Of a DNA stretch of 64,000 nucleotides, positions 8,932 to 17,665 are shown piece after piece; positions within the stretch are counted from its first letter, which is position 1; every line of letters begins with the position of its first letter. The notes beneath the pieces are model-generated. The model saw nothing but the letters and a program-made list of their open reading frames with translations. It had not been told where the DNA came from and searched no databases. A program made the translations under genes and the position numbers. Source of the stretch: Mageeibacillus sp. UBA5770 (lineage in GTDB: Bacteria; Bacillota_A; Clostridia; Saccharofermentanales; Saccharofermentanaceae); contig DIEQ01000134.1 of the NCBI GenBank assembly GCA_002418705.1, positions 6,836 through 70,835 of the forward strand, read 5' to 3'.

Positions 8932-10746
8932 TTATTGCCTCCCGAATGAATGCCAAATCGAATAGGCCAGGAATCCGGCACAAGTTGCAAACGCATCGCC
9001 GGAAGTGCTTTCGCCTGTATTTTCATCGATGCTTTCACAGGCGATTCCATTATCCATTGAGGCATAAAGGAGCATTTCCCTGCCTGCCTGCGTTCTTCCG
9101 CAGAGGAGCCCATTGGCAATGCTCAGAACCCATGGGTGCGGTGCGTGGGGGCAGCCGATTTCAGCGATATTGCAGCCGTTGAAGGAATACTCATATTCCG
9201 GGCTGCGGATGACATTAACGGTGTTTACATATACCGGTGAATCTGCCGGGCAGAAGCCATAATGCGGCAGGAGCTGCAGGCTTCCCGGCGGTTCATCATA
9301 CACATCGCTGTTCCCCGCCAGGTCAACGGACCATACGAAGATTTCAATGCCCCGGTATGCTTTGACACAGTGCTTATAAATTGCACTCTTCACTTCTTCC
9401 GCTGTCTTTAGCAGGCGCTCTGTCGTTTCTGTTTTCCAGATGCCCGCATAGAGTTCTGAAAGACTTGTAAGCATCCGCCATACCAGGACATTGTCATAGG
9501 TGATATACGGGTATACACGCTCGTCGTCAGTCGGCTGCAGGAAGGTCTCATAAAGGCAGACATCCGGGTGTCTTTTTGAGTCAAGACGCTGCAGGATATG
9601 CTTAACACCGGCTTCAACATATGAATTATGAAGAATTCCGAAATCCCCGGTTGCCTGTACATAATTATTCAGGGCAATGACCGGTGCGCAGAGTTCATCA
9701 AGTTCAAAACCGGGCTCCAGAAGGGTGCCGTCGATGTAGCGGCTGTGAATACCGATATTTTTGATCTGCCTGGTGAATACATACATCAGCATCTCACGTG
9801 CATATTCCGGATCAGCCATCAGCACGGACGGAAAGCTCCAGAGGAGACTGTCCCTGTCCCAATAGGCAGCGCTTACGTAGTAGCGCGAACTTCTTGATGT
9901 GGCAAGCACGAGCTCCTCCGTATCAAGAGTGATGCCCGTCGCAAAAAATAAATTGAAAAACATATTGCGGTTCATTATACGGTCAAGCTTCACGTCCGAT
10001 ACGGATTTCTTTCTTGCCCGGAGCCATTCCCCGGTCACAGCCAGTTCCCGTTCAAACGTCTGTCTCTTCATCTCTTTGGCTGAAGTTGCCGCACTGACTT
10101 CTTCAAAGCCAACACCGAGAATAAAGTCAAAGGTCAGGACCTGCATAGGCTCAAGACGGCGGCTGCGCAAAAAATCGAATACCGTCGAACTGCCGTGATC
10201 ACTTGAAAAATCATATTCCACATCATCGTCGAAGATCGGGGCAAAAGAAAAAATCGAGGCTTCGCGGCGCAGATCGAACACAACACTGTGATTCCAGTTG
10301 CTTTTATAAGCACACTGGTCAGCCTGCATTTCTTTGCTTTCATTAATTTCATGCAGGGTCTTTTTCCAGGTGCCCTTGAGGCCAGCCTTAAAATCACGCG
10401 CAGCGGCTCCGGTGTTTTGGACACATAACCTGTAAATAAAGCCACGCTCGCCGATCGGTGCCAGAATTGTACCATTCATCACAAGCCCGGGACCGTTCAT
10501 TGTGAATTGCGGAATCCAGTCATCCAGAAGGCTCCAGGTTAGGTTATGGATCGGAACATCCAAGTCATCACATACTAAATAGGGCGAAAACAGCGGTGCG
10601 TGTTCATCATCGCCCCTTACCTCGATCAGCCCCTTGTAGCCCATGTGTAAAAATGAAAATCCCAGGATCGCGGCGTCATATTCCCTTATATCAGAAAGTG
10701 ATATGTATTGATTGCCCGTAGGTATGAATTTTGTCTTATGGCGCAT
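8932..10746 (-). CDS. putative (alpha/alpha)6-barrel glycoside hydrolase, family unassigned
   Basis: Protein of 604 residues without signal peptide. The first 260 residues or so look beta-rich. After about residue 285 it resembles helical-barrel glycosidases of the glucoamylase type: YYVSAAYWDRDSLLWSFPSVL, a run of helices with aromatic and acidic residues, and a C-terminal block with HPWVLSIANGLL and then ENTGESTSGDAFATCAGF. The WDRDS motif and the late glutamate are the likely catalytic region, but I cannot place it in a numbered GH family. It overlaps the GH66 gene by 11 bases and is last in the binding protein-permease-GH66 operon, so it probably acts on the same oligosaccharide in the cytoplasm. 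GH15, GH63 and GH125-like enzymes are the nearest alternatives. Confidence 0.6.
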   Translation of the reverse strand: MRHKTKFIPTGNQYISLSDIREYDAAILGFSFLHMGYKGLIEVRGDDEHAPLFSPYLVCDDLDVPIHNLTWSLLDDWIPQFTMNGPGLVMNGTILAPIGERGFIYRLCVQNTGAAARDFKAGLKGTWKKTLHEINESKEMQADQCAYKSNWNHSVVFDLRREASIFSFAPIFDDDVEYDFSSDHGSSTVFDFLRSRRLEPMQVLTFDFILGVGFEEVSAATSAKEMKRQTFERELAVTGEWLRARKKSVSDVKLDRIMNRNMFFNLFFATGITLDTEELVLATSRSSRYYVSAAYWDRDSLLWSFPSVLMADPEYAREMLMYVFTRQIKNIGIHSRYIDGTLLEPGFELDELCAPVIALNNYVQATGDFGILHNSYVEAGVKHILQRLDSKRHPDVCLYETFLQPTDDERVYPYITYDNVLVWRMLTSLSELYAGIWKTETTERLLKTAEEVKSAIYKHCVKAYRGIEIFVWSVDLAGNSDVYDEPPGSLQLLPHYGFCPADSPVYVNTVNVIRSPEYEYSFNGCNIAEIGCPHAPHPWVLSIANGLLCGRTQAGREMLLYASMDNGIACESIDENTGESTSGDAFATCAGFLAYSIWHSFGRQ

Positions 10747-12457
10747 GTTTGGTCTCCTCTTCGCAGAGCCGGATACACAGTGTGCTCCAGATTGTTATTT
10801 TAGGGATGATTACCCGGGCCTGATTCCCTCTGTCCGTTTTTTCGATTGTATAAGGGAGTTCTGTCGGAACTCCCATGTTTTCATCAGGGGAGGCTAGAAA
10901 CACGGATTCAACGGGTCGGTCGAGCTGCACGCGGATTTCTACTTCTGTCTGGGAGACCGGCGTATCTTTTCCGGTATTCCAGAAGTCATCCCGGCACCCG
11001 CACAGGTTCACCATGCTGATAACCTTCATACTGCGGTTCTCCCGGATAGTAAGCCAGATTTTATCCGGTTCACCGTATGCGCTCCATTCTTTACCGACGC
11101 AAGCGTACTCGGTATTATCCCAGCCGATGTGGGTCATGGAAACATCCCTTAAAGTTTCGTCATACAGGATGTTCATGTAACGCACAATGAAGTCATAGTA
11201 GCTGCGCATTCTTCTGACCTGCGATTCACTTAGGAAAGAATGGTCGACATAATAGCCTTGTGTCAGGACTCCGTTTTCTTCGCCGAGAAGAAGATGGTAA
11301 GCACCGTTTGACGCTATTGCGGCCGTCAGGATAAAGGCAGAATTCTCTGCCCTTTCAGGCGAATCTTTTCGAAAGGGTTCAAGATATGCTGCAAGAATCA
11401 CGGGCTTGGGAACCGAAGCCGAGGCTTTTGCATCAGCTATGATCTGCTTTAGATGCGAATATCGGTCATACGGCGACCAGACTTCAATATAGATCGCCTC
11501 CTGCGGAGAATCCGCGACCGACCTGACAGGCCAGTTTCCGACGTTGTTAAAGATAAGTCTGGCATCGCTGCGCACTTCGGACAGTGATGCCCTGGCATCC
11601 TCAATCAGTTTTGGGTACTGATCCTCCATGTATAGAATCTCATTTGTTCCGCCGTACCTGGACACGGCGGTCTTGGGAAAGCCATATGTATCCATATGGA
11701 TGCCGTCAAAGCCGATCTCAGATAAGGCGAGGCGGTACTGGTCGATGATATGGTCATGCCATGGACATCTGCGGCTGATATTCATTATGTAAAAGGCATC
11801 GATAAAGACAAGCGGGTCTCCGGCACCGGTATACAGGCCCCAGTCCGGATGCTGTTCGTAGAATTGCTTTGATGCAGCGTAGACCGCACCGTAACCTATG
11901 GACTTCATGCCAAAGCCCCGGCAGGCTTTGATCTTACTCCTGACGGTATTGACATCTACCCGCCGCCCCATCATGTCTTCATAGACATCGGTCGGAGCAA
12001 GAAAATGATCATGACGGTATGACCAGTCATAATACTGAACCATATTGATGTGAAATTTACGCAGGCTTTCAACATCCCTGCTGTTTTCTGAATCGGGTGT
12101 ATCGAAGTCGCTCAGAAAGCCATAGCGTATCGCACGGCTGCTGTCTGACACAACATCAAAGGCCGTCGAGAATGTTTGAACACAATTGTCACCCTGAAAG
12201 ACCGAGACATCCGCACCGAATCCCCCGAATTCCGTATTAATTCCGGGAATGGAAAAAACAAATCTTCTGTCTTTGATTTCAGCAGATGTCAGAATCTTCT
12301 CGTACAGTGACATCAGCCTCTCAGCATTTGTTACCTTGAGGATGGCCCTGTATCCTGTGCTTTTTGTATCGCCGTACTCTGAATCGAGCTCCGCTATGAC
12401 GGTAACAGGTTCACCCGTAAGGTACTGGGCCTTTTCGGGATATAAGTCAATAATCAT
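10736..12457 (-). CDS. GH66 dextranase / cycloisomaltooligosaccharide glucanotransferase-like enzyme
   Basis: Protein of 573 residues starting with the N-terminal Ig-like strand region typical of GH66, then a (beta/alpha)8 barrel. The putative nucleophile is Asp256 in GFDGIHMDTYG and the acid is Glu325 in IYIEVW. Their separation of 69 residues agrees with the spacing known for GH66 dextranases and CITases. Members cut or transglycosylate alpha-1,6-glucan. There is no signal peptide or wall anchor, unlike secreted dextranases, and it sits in an ABC importer operon, so it probably acts inside the cell on imported isomalto-oligosaccharides or cyclic forms. Whether it hydrolyses or cyclises cannot be told; the large CBM insertion of CITases is not apparent at this length. 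Confidence 0.78.
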   Translation of the reverse strand: MIIDLYPEKAQYLTGEPVTVIAELDSEYGDTKSTGYRAILKVTNAERLMSLYEKILTSAEIKDRRFVFSIPGINTEFGGFGADVSVFQGDNCVQTFSTAFDVVSDSSRAIRYGFLSDFDTPDSENSRDVESLRKFHINMVQYYDWSYRHDHFLAPTDVYEDMMGRRVDVNTVRSKIKACRGFGMKSIGYGAVYAASKQFYEQHPDWGLYTGAGDPLVFIDAFYIMNISRRCPWHDHIIDQYRLALSEIGFDGIHMDTYGFPKTAVSRYGGTNEILYMEDQYPKLIEDARASLSEVRSDARLIFNNVGNWPVRSVADSPQEAIYIEVWSPYDRYSHLKQIIADAKASASVPKPVILAAYLEPFRKDSPERAENSAFILTAAIASNGAYHLLLGEENGVLTQGYYVDHSFLSESQVRRMRSYYDFIVRYMNILYDETLRDVSMTHIGWDNTEYACVGKEWSAYGEPDKIWLTIRENRSMKVISMVNLCGCRDDFWNTGKDTPVSQTEVEIRVQLDRPVESVFLASPDENMGVPTELPYTIEKTDRGNQARVIIPKITIWSTLCIRLCEEETKHAP

Positions 12458-12477
12458 AAATTACCTCCATAGTATGG

Positions 12478-13302
12478 TCAGCCTTTAAGCGCACCGGCCG
12501 TCAGGCCTTTCATCAGCTGCTTCTGCATGAACAGGAAAGCGATCACTACGGGAATCACTGCGATAACGGCTGTCGCTGCCATGAGGTGCCATTTGGCCCC
12601 GGCAAACTGCTGAAAAAAGACCGACATGGCCTGCGGGATATTCTGTTTCTTTCTTTCCTGCAGGAAAAACACCGCCTGGGCATAGTTGTTCCATATTCCG
12701 AATCCGTTGAGAATGACAACGGCTGATATACATGGTTTTAAAAGCGGAAATGTAATTCTCCAGAAGGCTGAAAACCACGAGCACCCGTCGATGATTGCAG
12801 ACTCCTCAATCTCCTTCGGCAAAGACCGTATGAATCCTGTAAAGATAAAAGTAGCGGCCGGAAGCGCGAGAGTTGCGCATACCAGGGACATCCCCCACAG
12901 TGTGTTGATTGCATTGATCTGGCGCATCAGAGTATAAAGAGGCACTGTGTTAATGATGCCGGGGATCATCATGCAGCCAAGAAAGATGACAAACACCATC
13001 CTGTTGAACCTGCCTGCGAACCTTGCGATGGCATACCCTGCCATCCCTCCGAGAGCCAGAATAATCAGAAGTGAAAATACTGTGATTACGGCTGAATTGA
13101 TAATCGCTGTACCAATCTGGGACTGCTGCCATGCCGTAAGATAGTTTGTAAAAAAGAACTCCGGCACAAACATGTTTCCCTCGTAGAACACACGTGTGGG
13201 TGTGTTAAGCGATAATACGGTAAGTATATAAAACGGAATCAGGCACAGCCCGCAAATAAGGAGGACTGCCAGGATCTTTAGCGTTTTTACTGCGTTTTTC
13301 AT
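12478..13302 (-). CDS. ABC sugar transporter permease (MalG/AraQ type)
   Basis: Inner-membrane permease of 274 residues of the carbohydrate-uptake type 1 group. It starts MKNAVKTLKILAVLL, and the permease loop around ESAIIDGCSWFSAFWRITFPLLKP carries the EAA motif that docks the ATPase. The frame is open further upstream (to 13422), but the ATG at 13302 has an AGGAGT site overlapping the end of the upstream permease gene and gives the usual family length. It is the second permease of the operon. The cognate ATPase is not encoded here. Confidence 0.9.
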   Translation of the reverse strand: MKNAVKTLKILAVLLICGLCLIPFYILTVLSLNTPTRVFYEGNMFVPEFFFTNYLTAWQQSQIGTAIINSAVITVFSLLIILALGGMAGYAIARFAGRFNRMVFVIFLGCMMIPGIINTVPLYTLMRQINAINTLWGMSLVCATLALPAATFIFTGFIRSLPKEIEESAIIDGCSWFSAFWRITFPLLKPCISAVVILNGFGIWNNYAQAVFFLQERKKQNIPQAMSVFFQQFAGAKWHLMAATAVIAVIPVVIAFLFMQKQLMKGLTAGALKG

Positions 13303-13313
13303 TTGTAAGACTC

Positions 13314-14180
13314 CTAATCCTTTGATTTCGTCAGTCGCATGGAGACAATAACCGGGACAAGAATAATTATGAAAAGAATCAGCGCGACCGCTGTCGAATA
13401 TCCCGTCTTGCTGCCATAACACATACGCATAATGTAAATGCTAAGGGTTTCCGTGGAGTACCCCGGTCCGCCATTGGTTAATGACATGACGATGTCAAAA
13501 ACAGACAGGGATCCTATGATGTTCGTGACTATGTTGATGCGGATCGACGGCATAAGCAGCGGAAGCGTTACATAGCGGAAGATCTGCCAGGTTCCTGCAC
13601 CGTCAATTTTTGCCGACTCATAAAGCTCTTCCGATATCGACTGAAGTCCGGCCAGATATATGACCATGGTCATTCCCGCATACTGCCATACATTAACCAG
13701 GACCAGAACCATCATGGCGTAAGAATATTTCCCCATCCAGTTTCCAAGAAGTGATGACATTCCGATCAGGTCGAGCGCATGGTACAGGAATCCGCGCTCA
13801 GGCTGGAGCAGGAAGTACCAGATGTATCCCATAATCAGGGGGCTGATAATTGCGGGCAGATAGATTATGCCTCTGGCAAATCCCTTGCCCTTGAATTCAC
13901 CGTTCATAAGAAGGGCGTAGATCAGACCAGCTATATTAAGGAGCGGCGCACTGAAAACGGCAAACAGAATTGTGGTTTTGATGTCGCTTATCGCCCTGCT
14001 GTCCGAAAAGAAATCGATGAAATTCTTAAATCCGATGAACTTTGCCGGACTTAGTCCATCCCAGTCGGTAAGGCTCATCTGCACGCCTCTTGTAAGCGGA
14101 TAGATAAAGAAGAGTGCAAACAAGAGAAATGCAGGTACGGCCATAAAAGTATGAAGACCCATTCGTTTAATTTTTATCAT
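13314..14180 (-). CDS. ABC sugar transporter permease (MalF/UgpA type)
   Basis: Permease of 288 residues with about six membrane segments. AVPAFLLFALFFIYPL is the usual first helix, the EAA loop reads ELYESAKIDGAGTWQIFRYVTLPLL, and TNGGPGYSTETLSIYIM is a conserved periplasm-facing block of sugar permeases of this type. The start at 14180 has AGGGGAT upstream; a longer frame to 14216 lacks a site. It pairs with the permease gene 11 bases downstream. A stem-loop separates it from the binding-protein gene. Confidence 0.92.
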   Translation of the reverse strand: MIKIKRMGLHTFMAVPAFLLFALFFIYPLTRGVQMSLTDWDGLSPAKFIGFKNFIDFFSDSRAISDIKTTILFAVFSAPLLNIAGLIYALLMNGEFKGKGFARGIIYLPAIISPLIMGYIWYFLLQPERGFLYHALDLIGMSSLLGNWMGKYSYAMMVLVLVNVWQYAGMTMVIYLAGLQSISEELYESAKIDGAGTWQIFRYVTLPLLMPSIRINIVTNIIGSLSVFDIVMSLTNGGPGYSTETLSIYIMRMCYGSKTGYSTAVALILFIIILVPVIVSMRLTKSKD

Positions 14181-14210
14181 GATATCCCCTGCCAATCCGG
14201 GAAAATACAA

Positions 14211-14231
14211 GGGCATCCCGTTGAGATGCCC
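14211..14231 (-). terminator. intercistronic stem-loop between binding-protein and permease genes
   Basis: On the minus strand GGGCATC-TCAACGG-GATGCCC is followed by TTGTATTTT. It lies between the binding-protein stop and the first permease start. Such hairpins commonly protect the upstream mRNA end or partly terminate, so that binding protein is made in excess. Partial rather than full termination is inferred from the gene order. Confidence 0.55.
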
Positions 14232-14252
14232 CCGTACCCTGCCAAAATGTGA

Positions 14253-15602
14253 TTAAGAAGCCATTCCTGCGTCCCATGCTGCCTTGTATGCTTCCGCAAA
14301 GGTTGCTGCCGTGTATTTGCCGGTTAACAGATCCTGAACCATACGTCCGGCGTCATCACCTGTAAATCCTGCGGGCTTTTCATTTGTAAATCCGATATTA
14401 ACAGCTGTCGCGAGGGCATTGCTGACCTCTGTAACAATCGCTTCGGGTGCCCACTGGGCGTCAACATCCGTAAATCCGCTTGGTGCCCCGAGTGCTTCAC
14501 TGTATCTTTTCTGATTCTCTGCCGAGAACAGGAAGTTTAAGAATTCTTTGCATTCTTCGGGATTTGGGGTCTCAGACGATATGCTGTATCCTGAGTCTTC
14601 AGCACACAGTACTACCGGCTTGCCGTCCGGCATATAGGCCGGATATGGTGCAAAGCCGATTTGTCCGGCCATATCGGGATTAGCGGCCAGGAGACCTGAC
14701 AGGACCCACATGCCGTTGCTGAGCATGGCTGCTTTACCGGTGGCGAAATCCTGTACACAGTTGTCACTTGTTGCAGTAAGTACATCAGAATTGATGAGGC
14801 CCTTTTCCCTGAGATCAAGAAGGTTCTGTGCAAAGACTGCCATGCTGCCGTCAGCAGCACCAAAATCCAGAATCGCCTGGTCATTGGCAAGCATTGCTGT
14901 CTTGGTCTCAAGTGTTCCATACTTCTGCTTCAGATAACCGTGAGGTATGAATTCAACAAGATGTCCCAGATGCCATGCTTCACTTCCGAAAATAAACCAG
15001 GGGGTTACGTCAGGCTTTTTATCCTTGATAGTCTGCAGATTAGCCGTAAACTGATCCCAGGTGGTTGCTGTCTCAAGTCCAAGTTCTTCAAAAATCGCCT
15101 TGTTATAGAAGAAACCGGCCATCGTCATGTTCGTTGCAATACGGTACTGCTTTCCTGAATTGATGTCCGTACAGTTGACTTTCATCGAAGGAATCAGCCG
15201 ATCCCAGATCGCGCTCTCACCGGAAAGGTCAAGATACTTGCCCTGATCCGCATATTCCTGCTCATATGTTGTCATAATATCCGGAACATCGCCTGATGCA
15301 AATTTAATCTTAATAACGTTGCTTGCATCCTTCTGGTATTCCTGGACGACGGTTATTCTGTCCTGAGACGCATTGAATTCATTAATGATCTCATTCATTA
15401 CATCGATCGTCTCAACCTTGCCGGTGAAAAATGTAAGAGTGACTTTTCCTGTTTTTGCTTCCGCTGTCGTCTCTGAGGCAGCGGCTGTGCTGTCGGGGGC
15501 CGTACTGCCCGCTGTCGTGCTTTCTGTTGCTTTACCGCTGCACGCTGTTACCATTCCAGCAAGAAGAACCACGCTCAATAACAATGACATTACCCGTTTC
15601 AT
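14253..15602 (-). CDS. extracellular sugar-binding lipoprotein (family 1)
   Basis: Solute-binding protein of 449 residues. A signal peptide MKRVMSLLLSVVLLAGMVTAC gives a lipidated Cys21, then a Ser/Thr/Ala-rich linker, then the family 1 fold starting VTLTFFTGKVETIDVMNEII. A perfect AGGAGG lies before the ATG. It captures an oligosaccharide outside the cell for the two permeases that follow in the same operon. The operon also holds GH66 and a second glycosidase, so isomalto-oligosaccharide is the best guess for the ligand. The divergent kinase/regulator genes start about 180 bases away and probably control this promoter. Confidence 0.93.
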   Translation of the reverse strand: MKRVMSLLLSVVLLAGMVTACSGKATESTTAGSTAPDSTAAASETTAEAKTGKVTLTFFTGKVETIDVMNEIINEFNASQDRITVVQEYQKDASNVIKIKFASGDVPDIMTTYEQEYADQGKYLDLSGESAIWDRLIPSMKVNCTDINSGKQYRIATNMTMAGFFYNKAIFEELGLETATTWDQFTANLQTIKDKKPDVTPWFIFGSEAWHLGHLVEFIPHGYLKQKYGTLETKTAMLANDQAILDFGAADGSMAVFAQNLLDLREKGLINSDVLTATSDNCVQDFATGKAAMLSNGMWVLSGLLAANPDMAGQIGFAPYPAYMPDGKPVVLCAEDSGYSISSETPNPEECKEFLNFLFSAENQKRYSEALGAPSGFTDVDAQWAPEAIVTEVSNALATAVNIGFTNEKPAGFTGDDAGRMVQDLLTGKYTAATFAEAYKAAWDAGMAS

Positions 15603-15731
15603 AAGTTATCCTCCTTCAATTTCTCAGGCTTTCTTTGCCTTACGGTTTTATTGTATGCCTACCTGCCGAAGATTTAAATTTTCATATTTTTAGATAAAAG
15701 TACGTATTTTTTCGATTCGTTCTTATGCTAA

Positions 15732-15759
15732 TTGCACAGATGCATCCAAGCTATATAAT
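15732..15759 (+). promoter_or_regulatory. candidate promoter of the two-component genes
   Basis: TTGCAC (15732-15737), 16-base spacer, TATAAT (15754-15759). The start point would fall close to the AGGAGG at 15766-15771, giving a very short leader. This 15603-15779 gap is shared with the divergent ABC operon, for which I see no strong -35, as expected for an activator-dependent promoter. Confidence 0.35.
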
Positions 15760-15779
15760 GAATACAGGAGGAAATCAAC

Positions 15780-17660
15780 TTGAAGAAGAATACGTTTATC
15801 GCCTGGCCAAACTGGAGCCTGAAGAAGAAGCTGCTCGCTTTTACCTCCATCCTGATCCTGCTGTCGGTAACGGTTGTTTCCATACTGACCTACAGCCGCT
15901 ACACAACCTATTTTACACAGCAGAGCACGCGGCAGACTGAACAGATAATTGAGCAGATCGGAATCAATCTTGATACCTACATGGATGAATTATTCCGGCT
16001 CAGCGTTTCTCCTTATTATAACAGTGAGATTATGGCTGCGCTTGAAACAGATGCGCAGACTGACCTCGAAAAACTGACCAAACGCAGGATGATTGAGAAT
16101 TTTCTCGGCGGAGTCATGACTCTCCCCAGAAATGATATCCTCCGTGTTTATATCGTTACGGAGGACGGCGCATACTCCAGCAACCGGACAACCTATGATA
16201 TTGACAGCGCTGTTGACAATACCGGTTCCGACTGGTACCTGCGTGCGGTTGAAACAAGTGATCCGATCTTTCTTCCCGTCCATACAGAATCAGGCTTCAG
16301 GGAAGACAACATACAGATATTTTCTATAGTCCTTCGCCTGAGAAGCACTCGTGACAATTCCAAAATCCTGGGTGTCATCAAAGTCGACGCGAATTATTCA
16401 GGCATCAAGTCAATCTGCGACAAGATTATGATCCGGGAAGGCAGTGCGCTGTTCGTAACCGATACAGGTAAAAATATCGTTTACAAGAACAGCCGCTTAG
16501 GTTTTGAAACTGACAGCGGTGTGTTTTTTGACGCTCCAATTCCGGAAGAAAACAACAGCATCACGATGAAATCCGGTGCAGATAAATACATCGTAAGTTC
16601 ACAGCCCATGACCACGACAGACTGGCGGATTGTGGAAGTCAACTCGGTTTCAGCATTGAATCAGTACTTTACCTCGACCCGGAACGCCGCATTCTTTCTG
16701 GCGCTGCTATGCGCAATGCTTGCCGTATTCATCTCAATCTTTTTCGTTAACAGCTTTCTTCGCCCGCTGTTTCAGATTGTGAATCTGATGAGGCAAGTCC
16801 AGGAAGGCAATCTTAAGACACGTTATGATATAAAGAATCACGATGAAATCGGCTATCTCGGCGAATCTTTCAACCAGATGATTGACAGGATCGACAGCAT
16901 GATGGAGCGAAATACGCAGCTTATCAAAGAGGTATACGAAGTGAAGTACCTGCAAAAAGAGGCACAGTATAATGCGCTCTGCAGTCAGATCAAACCCCAT
17001 TTCCTATACAATACGCTTAACACAATAAGTCTTCTGATAAAATGCAATGAGCCGCAGAAAGCAGTTGAAGACATAGGCAAACTCTCATTTCTCCTCCGCG
17101 GGATCATGAATATCGATAAAGAAATACCTGTAAGCGAGGAACTCAAGATAGTTGATGCATATTTAAGCCTCCAGAAGAGCCGGTACGGCAAGAACCTTCA
17201 ATACGAAATTGACATCGACGAATCCTTCAGCAGTTATCTTCTTCCTGCACTGACACTTCAGCCGATTGTCGAAAACGCCGTCATTCACGGATGCGAAGCA
17301 ACACGCGGCGAGTCACTGATACGTCTTTACAGTTCAACAGACAGTGAAAGCCTCTACTTCCATGTAACAGATAACGGCGGCGGAATATCACCGGAAAAAC
17401 TCGTTGAAATTAAGACAAAACTAGCCGAGTGCCAAAAAATCGAAAGCACCGGAAATGGTACGTCAGGCAACGCTGCATCAGGGAATGGCGCTTCCGGGAT
17501 TATGTCCCCGGTTACGTCCGGCAGCATCGGTCTCATTAACGTGAACCGGCGTATCAAGCTAAAATACGGCGAGCCCTATGGAATAAGCATCCAATCCGAA
17601 GCAGGACTCGGAACTCATGTCACCCTGCATCTTCCGCTTTTTTCTGAAGTAAGGAGTTGA
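15780..17660 (+). CDS. YesM-like sensor histidine kinase
   Basis: Membrane sensor kinase of 626 residues, starting at a TTG 8 bases after AGGAGG (15766-15771); no ATG in frame fits. Helix 1 is at about 17-40, an extracellular sensing region of dCache type runs to about 290, helix 2 is about 297-320, and a HAMP follows. The kinase core has the phosphorylated His407 in QIKPHFLYNTLN and ATP-binding motifs LQPIVENAVIHG, DNGGGIS and GSIGLINVNRRI. Between the last two lies an unusual Ser/Gly/Asn repeat at about residues 553-581. It is followed 5 bases later by its response regulator. It probably senses an oligosaccharide, perhaps through the binding protein, and controls the adjacent transport operon. 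Confidence 0.92.
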   Translation: MKKNTFIAWPNWSLKKKLLAFTSILILLSVTVVSILTYSRYTTYFTQQSTRQTEQIIEQIGINLDTYMDELFRLSVSPYYNSEIMAALETDAQTDLEKLTKRRMIENFLGGVMTLPRNDILRVYIVTEDGAYSSNRTTYDIDSAVDNTGSDWYLRAVETSDPIFLPVHTESGFREDNIQIFSIVLRLRSTRDNSKILGVIKVDANYSGIKSICDKIMIREGSALFVTDTGKNIVYKNSRLGFETDSGVFFDAPIPEENNSITMKSGADKYIVSSQPMTTTDWRIVEVNSVSALNQYFTSTRNAAFFLALLCAMLAVFISIFFVNSFLRPLFQIVNLMRQVQEGNLKTRYDIKNHDEIGYLGESFNQMIDRIDSMMERNTQLIKEVYEVKYLQKEAQYNALCSQIKPHFLYNTLNTISLLIKCNEPQKAVEDIGKLSFLLRGIMNIDKEIPVSEELKIVDAYLSLQKSRYGKNLQYEIDIDESFSSYLLPALTLQPIVENAVIHGCEATRGESLIRLYSSTDSESLYFHVTDNGGGISPEKLVEIKTKLAECQKIESTGNGTSGNAASGNGASGIMSPVTSGSIGLINVNRRIKLKYGEPYGISIQSEAGLGTHVTLHLPLFSEVRS

Positions 17661-17665
17661 GAGCA

